Assembly: GCF_030247195.1 (NCBI RefSeq)
Contig: NC_080671.1
Span: 94,685,870-94,749,869 of the forward strand
Direction of reading: 5' to 3'
DNA: 64,000 bases
Origin: Topomyia yanbarensis
Taxonomy: Eukaryota; Arthropoda; Insecta; Diptera; Culicidae
Below are positions 56,200-64,000 of this stretch, piece by piece. The notes under the pieces are model-generated. The model saw only the letters and a program-made list of their open reading frames with translations, was not told the origin of the DNA and made no database searches. Each line of letters opens with the position of its first letter. The stretch's first letter is position 1. Position numbers and translations under genes: made by a program.

Positions 56200-57160
56200 A
56201 TTTCCTATCTTGTTTCTTTTTAATAAACATAAACGAAAACTGCCATATCGAAAAATGGCGAAAGAAAAACAAAAGATTGAATCAAAAAATAAAATAAAAA
56301 TACAAAAATAAGAGAAGACGAGAAAATAAAAATAAGTGAAAAAGAAATTTATCAAAATAATAAAATAAAAACAAGGAAAACGACCGATAATGAAACAATA
56401 AAAATTTACGTGGGTACAGGTAATAAAAAATACGGCAAGCAATGGGACGAAAAGACGAAAGCAAGAAGGAACGGCATAAGTGATGCATTTTGGATTAAAA
56501 GAAAATAGTAACAAATAAATTTATTAACCCTTAAATGCTTACTGCTGCCATTCTGTAACACACCAAATTTTCTGATATAGGGGGGGGGGGCGTAGCGTAG
56601 TTGGTAAATCGATTGCCTTGTACGCAGCGCACCTGGGTTCAAGTCCCGACCCCGCACATAGGGTTAGAAATTCATCATAAGAGATTTTTCTAACCCGAAT
56701 AGGCGAATGACCTTAAGGTTAAAACCTCTATAATCGAAATAAAAAAAATTCTGATATAAAGTCCCAACAAGAGGTATAGATCGTATCCATCCCAAAATGG
56801 GTACCAAGAAAAAATGGTATTCATGCATTTTAAATATGAAATAATAGAAACGGTTAAAAATATAACAAATAATGAAAAAATGCTAAAATATAAAATAATG
56901 GAAGGAAGAACAACAGAGATGTAACAATAATGAAGAAGAATGAGTTAAAAACGGATAAAGATGCAATAAATTAACAACGTAAACTAAACATATGAGAAAT
57001 AGATGAAAGTGTAGAAATATGTTTAAAACTAGATCAGTTTAAAAAATGGCCAACTGGTACTAAACAAAGAAAGGTTAGCACGCATACAATAGACATTAGT
57101 ACAGAAATGAAAAAGAGAGAAATAGAGAAACATAGACCAAATTTCAAAAAAGGTTGGGTT
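56200..57160. repeat. A-rich strand-asymmetric tract (with SINE insert)
   Basis: The + strand is dominated by AAAATAAAAA, AATAATGAA and AAACGG-like words. It mirrors the T-rich tract at 13980-15235 in composition. A SINE (56580-56748) interrupts it. The Phe/Leu-rich minus frames are composition artefacts. Confidence 0.5.
56580..56748 (+). mobile_element. tRNA-derived SINE, copy 2
   Basis: Same family as 9219-9381: a G-rich start, A box GCGTAGCGTAGTTGGTAAAT, B box GGGTTCAAGTCCCGAC, and the AGGTTAAAACCTCTATAAT tail with A run. TTCTGATATA lies on both sides (56570-56579 and 56749-56758), a clear 10-bp target duplication. Confidence 0.88.
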
Positions 57161-57921
57161 TTTTATTATTTTTAATTAAATTTGATATGGCTCAATACAT
57201 TAGCAGAACTGAGCCGTGGACCTCTGATATTTTTACAATATGCCAAAATAAGATGTTGCACTCAAATTGTGGACTAAAGTGCTCCAAGGAAAAAGTTACG
57301 TATAATGCCCCAAACGTATTTTGAAAATATAAGAAAAACAAGAAATTTAAGCTGTTTCTTTCATTAAAACTCCAACTGGAACCACTGACACAAGTCACTT
57401 CCAAATATTGTCATGTTCGCTGTTTCATTGAATTGACCAAGTTTTTTTTCTATAAAATAGATTTAAAAAAGTTTTATTAGCAATAAACAGTCTATTTAAA
57501 CCTTTTATATTAGTTTAGTTTGTAATAATCAGCACAGTGGCCTAAAAGTACTAAAAATTATCAGTTTTGTATACTTTTTGAGATTCCATCGCCAAAAAAA
57601 TTTGTGAACCGAAAACACCCATTATGTTGCATAAAAACCTGAATTTCGCGTCAATATCCATCGATATGCGTCATTAATATTTATACTGGAGATTAAACTT
57701 TCTCAATTATCTCGATACACTCAAAAATAGTCATTTTAGACAAAACAAATCAACTTTACATCACTATCTATGATTTTAACATTATTTAGTAAAAAAAACG
57801 TGAAATTTCTCAATTAAATCCAAATATAAAGAAAATAAGGCATTTTGGGTCCATTCATAAATTACGTAACGCAAAAATTGCCCAAAATTGACTCCCCCTC
57901 ACCCCATATATATATATATAT
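57161..57921. other. Intron with repeat fragments
   Basis: CACAGTGGCCTAAAAG at 57532 looks like another CACAGTG end but no partner was found. CATTCATAAATTACGTAACG near 57853 is a fragment of the family at 61469-61790. A (TA)n run lies at about 57906-57922. Confidence 0.35.
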
Positions 57922-57986
57922 ATAGAATCGAGCCCAGGTGAGCTACAAGGCAATCGATGTACCACCTACGCTATCTCCGCCCCTCT
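57922..57986 (-). mobile_element. SINE head fragment
   Basis: The minus strand reads GGGGCGGAGATAGCGTAGGT, then a stretch ending in CACCTGGGCTCGATTC, matching the A- and B-box head of the tRNA-derived SINE with changes. It runs into a (TA)n run. The body is absent. Confidence 0.6.
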
Positions 57987-58179
57987 TAAAATTCTTCTTT
58001 TTGCTTATATTTTCAAAATCCGGCTGGAACATTATCGTAGGAAACACTTTTTTAAGGGGTTATATATGTTGAGATACGGAAAAAACAGGGAAAAGTTTGA
58101 ATTTTTGTAAATGTATGAAGACATATTTTTATGAAATACTTGTTATACGTCTAGCGTAGTGCGATGTCCAATTTGTAGA

Positions 58180-58600
58180 ATCCATTTGCGAACACGAAAA
58201 AAAATTAATAATTGTATGCAATTTCCGCAATACGCGTATTTTTCAAAGAGGTTTGCCGTGACTACGATTCCAGTCCAACAGCTCAACTGAAAGCATAAAA
58301 CCAAAAAAAAAATCATTAATGTATGTGCCTGTGGTGTCCTTGAACGATTGATTAAAAAACAATATTCTTCTTTTTGGAAACGAGGAAAATTTTTCCGAAA
58401 AAAACACTATTTTCACCTGAAAAAATTTAATAAAAAATTCATAAAAATAATATAAAAATTTTGACGAAAAAATAGAATCGTTCAAGGACACGGTAGTTAA
58501 ATTACGATCAAGCAAAAAAAAAGTTTTGAGATCGGTTGAAAACTTTTTCGGCAATCGTAGTCACCGCAAAGACGTTTTTAAGAAAATATGATTTCGAGAT
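58180..58600. mobile_element. Hairpin (foldback) MITE
   Basis: TTTGCCGTGACTACGATT (about 58243) pairs with AATCGTAGTCACCGCAAA (about 58554), and GTGTCCTTGAACGATT (about 58333) pairs with AATCGTTCAAGGACAC (about 58475). The arms of about 170 bp enclose an A-rich centre. Outer edges are uncertain. Confidence 0.6.
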
Positions 58601-58659
58601 AATCGCGTTTAAAGTTTCAAGTATAAGCCACGCCTCCGTTAAGGATTAAGCTGAAAAAC

Positions 58660-59110
58660 GCTGTTATGGTGATTGTTGTTAAGACCATTGTTGTTTCTAT
58701 TGCAAATGCTGTTTCTGTTTCTGTTGTTGTTGCTGTAACTGCTGTTTCTGTTTTCGTTGTGGTTGTTGTTATTTCTGTTGTAGTTGTTGTTGCTGTCGTA
58801 GTTGCTGTTTCTGTTGTAGTTGCTTATTCTGTGATTATTGTAGTTGTTGTTGTTGCTGTTGTTGTTACAGCTGTTAATGTTGCTGTTTCTGTTTCCGTTG
58901 TGGTTGTTATTTTTTTGTTGTGTCTGTTACTATTGAAGTTGTTGGTGGTATTATTGGACTTGTAGCTGTTGTTTTTGTTGCTATTGTTGTTGTTTCTATT
59001 TTGGTTGTAGTTGTGATTATTGTTATTGTTGTACTTATTGCGGTTCCTGTTCTTATTGCACTTGCTATCTTTGTTGTTGTAGTTGTTATTGTTATTACTG
59101 TTGATATTGC
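58660..59110 (+). repeat. Degenerate (GTT)n/(GCT)n simple repeat
   Basis: About 450 bp of GTTGTTGTTGCTGTT-like triplets with scattered changes. The Val-rich frames of 93-99 codons are products of the triplet repeat. The strand bias is complete. Confidence 0.8.
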
Positions 59111-59116
59111 TGTATC

Positions 59117-59593
59117 TTATACCCTGTTTTCTTCACGATTTTTTACTCTTTGCTGCTTTATCTTTCTCTTTTTGTTGTTTATTACGACGCTGTTTACGTA
59201 AGTCATATTCTGACCAGTCGGAGCGCCACCAAGTGTGCGCCATCCATCTTTTGCCACTTGATTATACTGCGAACCTGAGATAGCAGTTTTATTTGAAACG
59301 ACGGTCAATTCGTCCATCACACTGGGGGGAGGCACCGCAGCTGTCAAGCGAGCATTATTAACACTGATTTCCAGGGTACTAATTGTCGCGGCAATTGCCC
59401 TTACTTCGTCTAAAATATCGTCACCATAAGCGCTGGCTTGTGATTTTATTTCGTCAAGAGCATCACGAGCAGAAAGCGACTGGTAACCGGTATGTTCGTT
59501 GCATTGAGACGCCATGTCAATGGTTATTACGCTTAAATTCTGAACTTCGCAGATTATTTTTTTTAGCTCACGAGTCAGGTCACCTTGATCCAA
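59117..59593 (-). other. Unidentified 158-codon ORF
   Basis: The N-terminal half is charged and heptad-like (LTRELKKIICEVQNL; DALDEIKSQASA; LDEVRAIAATISTLE), suggesting a coiled coil; then VPPPSVMDELTVV and a basic tail. Such a layout suits LINE ORF1 or gag N-termini, but I cannot name it. It directly precedes a LINE tail on the other strand and follows the (GTT)n repeat. Confidence 0.35.
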
Positions 59594-59639
59594 AAGAATG
59601 GTTGAGGGTCATAGCTTCATTCGGGGGATCTCTCGGGTC

Positions 59640-59815
59640 ATGTACAATCATTATACGTAGAAGACCCATTTCCGGCGTATTGAGATCGTTGAGAGCGATC
59701 TCTGCACGTGTGGTGGCGGCTATCGCGATATTAAACATGTTGTCTGGTCGTGCGCTAAGTATTCTAGTACCAGATCTCCGTTAAACGAATCCCTTTGGGC
59801 CTCGTTCCAGTCCAG
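59640..59815 (+). pseudogene. C-terminal scrap of an I-clade LINE ORF2
   Basis: The + strand reads a HFRRIEIVESDLC segment, then CTCGGGYRDIKHVVWSCAKY, matching the CACDEGYHDIEHVVW tail of the I-clade LINE. One stop lies just upstream. Only the tail remains. Confidence 0.65.
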
Positions 59816-60929
59816 TCTATAGCAAATTCGTTACTGATACTTTTTGCATGTATCAGGCAACTATCAGTTGGGAAATTGGATTCTGAGATGATTATGACTT
59901 TCTGACGAAAACTGAACTATTCGATAAAAATATACTGGAAAAAAAATCAGTTTGGACAAGGAAAAGTTTTTTCAAATAACTTTTTTTCCTTTAAAGTACC
60001 TAGAAGAATTATTGACGGTAGGTAGAGAACATAATTACCTATCTTGGAACAAAATTTCATCCAAATCAAAGATAGGGTTTTTTGTAAGTCGACTTTAAAT
60101 TTTTTAAAGCGATTTTTTTCAGTGTAGGAGTCGCCTAAGAATTTTTTCAATATTTTTATTCAAAAATTTAACTAATTTTGTGACAATCACTCCTACAACA
60201 TTTTTTGTAAGATTTCTCATTTTTAGACTATAGCCATTTGAAAAAAAATTGGAATTGTTCTCATGTACAGAAAGTTTCGATAAAATGTGAGAGGGTGCTG
60301 CCAACAATTGTTCAAGTTGGCGCGAAATTCGTCATTAAATAATAAATTAATAATATTAATAATATAAATAAAAATAGGTGTTAAGAGAAGCGGACAAAAA
60401 TAACTGACCACCGCCCGCATTACTGGATCTGAAAACAATTAAGATCTAAAACAAAAAAAATTATTGTTTAGTTCCCACTTTGAAAGTGAAGTGATTTATT
60501 GTAAATAGTTCAGGAAAATAAGTCACTAGGTCCAGGAAGCGAATGTTTTTAACGCTCAAAATGTCACATTACCGCAGCTGCCAATATTTTGAATCGAGAC
60601 CCGATATTGAAATGCTAGAAGTATCATACAAATTTTGGCGCACCGAACTCGAAAATACATAGACAAGTATTTTTGAGATTTCGATTTCAGTTGAGGGTTT
60701 TTGTTTTTTTCGGAATTCCTAATAAAGGGTGTTACGATAAAAAATTGGTCAAACAATAATGTGTAGAAATTGGTCACTCTTTTTACTAAAAAATCGAACC
60801 ATATTTCTTTTGTAAGTTGAATTCATACAGAATCAAGAATATTCACTCAAGCTGCTTTTTTAGCTAATGTGAATAAATTTAATCTTCAAACCACAGAAAC
60901 AGATGGCCTGCCACACGGTATATTTTTTG
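59816..60929. other. A/T-rich intron, nothing certain
   Basis: TTTTTTGTAAGATTTCTC and neighbouring words suggest decayed repeats. AATAAAGGGTGTTACGATAA at 60720 may be a mariner-type terminal sequence belonging to the fragment at 60930-61310. No exon seen. Confidence 0.35.
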
Positions 60930-61310
60930 CGAACATCGACAGCTTAATGTGTTTCAAAATCTCTGCCACCTTTCCTCTTCCAGTTATATGTTGTTATTCA
61001 TGTCCAGGAGTCTATTTAAAGTCTGCCTTGATGTGACTTTCGCCATTCTGTACCACGCAATCCAACTTCGTAATCATCTTCATCTACAGATTCCGCGGTC
61101 ATTTTCTGGTCGAGTTGTTTAGCTTATCGTAGCGATTTGGAGTCACCGAGTTCTTGAATGTTTATAGTCCAGCTCGATTTTTAGATTGATAGACGATTTA
61201 GACGATACTTCCAGTTCGCTTGCGACATCTCGGACGGAGAGGTTAGGGTTTCGCTTGAAACAGCTGGCTAATCCTTTCGTCGTTTTTGCGGCTTTCGACA
61301 TTCAATTTAC
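60930..61310 (-). pseudogene. DD37E mariner-type transposase N-terminal fragment
   Basis: The minus strand begins KNDERISQLFQAKPNLSVRD, the paired-type helix-turn-helix start of this transposase family, and reaches a degraded DCVVQNGESHIKADFK block corresponding to CCVMDDETYIKSDFK at 75-120 of the window. The catalytic Asp residues are changed and several frames are needed. It complements the C-terminal fragment at 3-529 but is a separate insertion. Confidence 0.65.
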
Positions 61311-61468
61311 TATTCTTCATACAGTAAATTTTTTATCATAAATATTAAAAACATGACCTTGTTTCGTGATTTTTTAAATTAGAACAATTTAACCCACATT
61401 TTCGCCAAAAAAAGTCCTCTTTAGACTTAACCATTAATCGGGCATGATAACACAAAGTACAAAGGGAT

Positions 61469-61790
61469 CATCCATAAATGACGTAGAATTTTTTGAGTGA
61501 TTTTTAGCATCCCCTCCCTCATCGTAGCATTTCATCACAAAACTCTACCCCCCCCCCCCTTAGTAATTACGTACCCCTCTTACCACTGCAAAAATAAAAA
61601 AAAATCAAAAACGTTGTCAGTTAGCTGAAACGGGTAAGGTTGTCGTGACATCAGGTCAACCGCTATTCCTCTTTAAAAAAGCTACGTAGCATGGCATGAC
61701 CCCCTACCCCCTGTCTCCACACATCATCACAAACTACAAAACTCCCCCCTCCCTCATTTAATGCTACGTCGTTTATGGATGGTCCCAAAG
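61469..61790. mobile_element. Hairpin MITE with GGGATCATCCATAAA ends
   Basis: Left GGGATCATCCATAAATGACG and right CGTTTATGGATGGTCCC are inverted repeats. The interior has C-rich runs on both sides (61548-61559, 61740-61755). 322 bp. A fragment of the family lies near 57845. Confidence 0.75.
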
Positions 61791-63295
61791 TTACTTTGAA
61801 CTATCAGAACATCTCGTAGACTACGGCGATTCGCAATTAATAAAAGTGCCCATATATCCTGCTGCAATAGAAATCAAAGGGTTAAGTTAAGGCCCTATCT
61901 CACGTTTTCCTATACTTTTTTCTTTGTCCTCCTGCTCTACCTTGAATACTATGACTAAACAAAGCTTTACGTCTTCCAGTCCCTTGTTAATTAAATGTCG
62001 TTAAAATATATATAAAAAGAAAAAAACCTACTCGTAGTCAATAAATTGAGTAAAAACCGATTTTTTTATTATGTATTCGTATAAGATTCATTCTCCAAAC
62101 ACACATGTTCTATTCATCGTGCGTTTCCTTGAAATTGATAGTTCGTGTGAACGCATGGTCGTCTATGAATTGAAAACTAGGCCAGCATGTACTAGCCATC
62201 GAAATATTGGTAGACACCATTATTTACGTTATGGTAATGAAAAAGAGCATAAGCTTTGTAGCATATATTGTACCAAATGTCATATTTGAGTAGAAGTACA
62301 TAATAACAAAAATTGAACAATTTGAGAACTTATTCAGAACATCTTTAACGGCTAAAAGCTTCCAACCGTGTAATAGTTAATTACGGGATCTTTGATTTTT
62401 TCTAGCTAATTAGTACACAATTGCGGTATAATACATTCGACATCTCTTAGAAACGAGATTCCACCTATCACAAAGTCAAAAGCCCTCTTAAATTCACCTC
62501 GGTACATCTGTCTAGTTGCAATTACCGAGAAATTACGACTTGAATTGCAGACTAACGTGATCTTATCTGAAGTGGTGTAGCAGTTAATTCAACGCAAATT
62601 AAAGCCCATCCTCGTCGCTGGTAGCATATTCTCCGCATAATAAAAAAATATGTGATGCCAGTTCCCTCTTCCGCTTTGTAGCTTTAGTAGGCATTCCACT
62701 ACGCGAAAGCTTCTGCTCATTAAAATGAAAAGATTGTTGCTCTCCGCTCGCTCGCGCGTCTTTTTGCCCTCGACGACGACGACGAACGGAGATGTGAAGA
62801 TTTTTGAAAAGGGAAACGCATTACTTGTGTAGCCGGTAGGGAAGATGTTTCATATTTCCTCTAACCGGCGCAGTGCAAGCTTTGTACAATTAAATTTAAT
62901 TTATGTGAATTTTATACGACCAACCGGGCAGAAGCAGCACGGTCAGGGGTACACTGTTTTGCCGTTGGTCTAAAAATGACTTTCACTGGTAACAGATTCG
63001 GTTGGAAAAGCATGGCAACACTGTGCACTAAATATTAAAGCATAGAAGCGATTCTTCCAATAAAAGGCACCCAAAGCTGGAAAGCCGGATAGTAGTTCAG
63101 ACAGCGGCTCTCATCCATTATTCATAAACCTTTTTTTACATTGCTAGATTTATCTCTGCCGAAGAATCGTCTGGCGAAGCCAAAGAAAAAAAAAGTGCTT
63201 CATCAGCTATTTCGAAACAATAGCCATTATGTTGCAGTATAGATTTGTTCATTTGAATTTCCTTCCTAACCATATTTTCCTCGTCTCCGTTTCAG
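61791..63295. other. Intron end before LRR 9-10 exon
   Basis: Mostly unique sequence. It has a (CGA)n run at about 62770-62785 and CGCTCGCTCGCGCG near 62745. It ends in a T/C-rich tract (TTTTCCTCGTCTCCGTTTC) and AG at 63295. No exon identified. Confidence 0.4.
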
Positions 63296-63433
63296 GTCAG
63301 CATCCGGTAATCGTATCCGATGGATCTCAAAGAATGATTTTCCCAAAAGTCTAGTCACGCTGGAGCTTAAATCCAATCCGCTGGTTGGCATCAAGCCAGG
63401 TGCACTGCAGAATATGTCCCGCCTTCGAAAGTT
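63296..63433 (+). CDS. rk: LGR exon encoding LRRs 9-10 (138 nt)
   Basis: Forty-six codons: SASGNRIRWISKNDF..., then ELKSNPLVGIKPGALQNM.... The SNPL turn matches the DNPI repeat of LGR5. The acceptor is CTCCGTTTCAG; a second AG four bases further (GTCAG) would break the frame, so the upstream one is chosen. The donor is TT|GTAAGT. It joins LRR 8 in phase, so no exon need be missing in the 13 kb intron before it. Confidence 0.9.
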
Positions 63434-63505
63434 GTAAGTGAATGCATTAACCGTGGTTATTTTGTTTCAACTAATCCTCCCTAATGCTTTCCTCTTAAAT
63501 CGCAG

Positions 63506-63646
63506 AATTCTTTCCGACGTTCGGACTCTCCAAGAACTACCTCCTCTAGAAGGCTGCACTTCGCTGGAAGTGCTACGAGTCGATAGAGCCAATCTAACCA
63601 AACTACCTGAACATATTTGTAAGATGTCGCCACGCTTGAGGAGTTT
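63506..63646 (+). CDS. rk: LGR exon encoding LRRs 11-12 (141 nt)
   Basis: Forty-seven codons: ILSDVRTLQELPPLEGC..., then RVDRANLTKLPEHICKMS.... The pattern (a short repeat ending in a Pro-rich LPPLEGC segment, then a LPxxIC repeat) is diagnostic for type B LGRs. NLT is a possible glycosylation site. The acceptor is AAATCGCAG, the donor TT|GTAAGT, so the next exon must start with A or G to keep a Leu. The remaining LRRs and the seven-helix domain lie beyond the window. Confidence 0.92.
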
Positions 63647-63799
63647 GTAAGTATATTGTGAGATTTAAGTGTTAAGTTCGTCACACCATAGCGTCTGCTT
63701 TGTAAAATAAGGGTTAAAACTGGTAGTTTTACCAATAAGTTGAGGTGAACATTTGTATTGAGGCTCGAGATTCCAGCAATTAGAATTGATTTTCCGAGC

Positions 63800-64000
63800 A
63801 AACGAAAAGCCCATAATACCCCCATGCTCATGGGGTTTGACATGGGTGTTTGAAATGGGTTCAACCCATGAAAACACCATCACCATGGTCCGATAGATCC
63901 CATATAAAATACCACATGTTGGTATATTTATGGGTTACTGAGACCATTTGATGGTGTCTTGATGGTTGTGAATTTTGGCACGGACCATGTTTAAGGTCTT
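63800..64000. repeat. ATGGG/CCATG-rich repeat, cut by window end
   Basis: Repeated CATGGGTT, CACCATCACCATGG, ACATGTTGG and GACCATTTGATGG words with self-complementary character suggest the left part of a hairpin MITE. The other end is outside the window. Confidence 0.35.

Larger units (their letters stand above)
35617..63646 (+). other. rk: Partial gene: type B LGR receptor, probable bursicon receptor
   Basis: Eight exons joined give 852 nt, 284 codons with no stop, covering about 12 leucine-rich repeats of 22-24 residues. In insects the type B LGR is the bursicon receptor (rickets/LGR2), a seven-helix receptor at the plasma membrane that signals cuticle tanning and wing expansion after the moult. 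All exon ends are in the same phase, each junction rebuilds a Leu codon, and donors are GTAAGT or GTGAGT. The modules match, one for one, the first 12 LRRs of vertebrate LGR4/5/6, including the atypical ELPPLEGC / LPEHICK pair. The N-terminus, later LRRs and transmembrane domain are off the window. Three introns are huge and full of transposons. LGR1, LGR3 and LGR4 are less likely because type A and C receptors differ in repeat number and spacing. Confidence 0.82.

Noticed and set aside
57532..57548. Third CACAGTG-ended Transib-like element
   Set aside because: No inverted partner with matching inner bases and no 5-bp duplication were found downstream or upstream.
58666..58965. Val-rich hydrophobic ORF
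   Set aside because: Direct product of a (GTT)n-type simple repeat.

Overview
The window looks like intronic DNA of a large, transposon-packed insect genome, most likely a culicine mosquito. Clues are a DD37E mariner family known from mosquitoes, an I-clade LINE resembling mosquito I elements, R1-clade LINEs, a tRNA-derived SINE, an insect gypsy element, and one real host gene: a type B leucine-rich-repeat G-protein-coupled receptor. Species assignment is inference.

Host gene. Eight exons on the + strand (35617-35688, 48425-48568, 48725-48868, 49417-49488, 49610-49681, 50140-50208, 63296-63433, 63506-63646) encode 284 continuous codons, about 12 LRR modules. All introns fall after the second base of a leucine codon. 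The modules align in order with the first 12 LRRs of vertebrate LGR4/5/6, so the gene is most probably the bursicon receptor (rk/LGR2). The N-terminus, last LRRs and seven-helix domain lie outside the window. I found no other convincing host exon.

1-36 kb (upstream intron). This holds a dead DD37E mariner (3-529); a foldback element with an ACGCGG-repeat MITE (534-1484); a decayed R1-like LINE with its own 3' repeat array (1495-5905) broken by a TTCGT-rich TIR element and a hAT MITE; a 2.3 kb Transib-like foldback (8774-11115) carrying a SINE and a pogo-like MITE; A/T-rich repeats (11-15 kb); a young 5'-truncated R1-clade LINE with intact ORF2 (23485-27697); a gypsy remnant with a hAT MITE in its RT active site (29250-31150); and more nested foldbacks (31.1-33.3 kb).

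36-48 kb (second large intron). A full-length but frameshifted I-clade LINE (36872-42981, minus strand, 11-bp target duplication) sits inside a foldback copy. Further LINE scraps and a 2.65 kb TIR element (44901-47550) follow.

50-63 kb (third large intron). This holds a second ACGCGG MITE (50376-50767); a LINE ORF1 split by a 2.2 kb element built from twelve ~163-bp units in a 4+8 inverted layout, with CACAGTG ends and a CGACG duplication (53039-55260); a second SINE; simple repeats; LINE scraps; a second DD37E mariner fragment; and several hairpin MITEs.

The most unusual signals are the two CACAGTG-ended foldbacks with perfect 5-bp target duplications, the ACGCGG-repeat MITE pair, and an unidentified peptide conserved in two repeat copies (18.1 and 32.5 kb).
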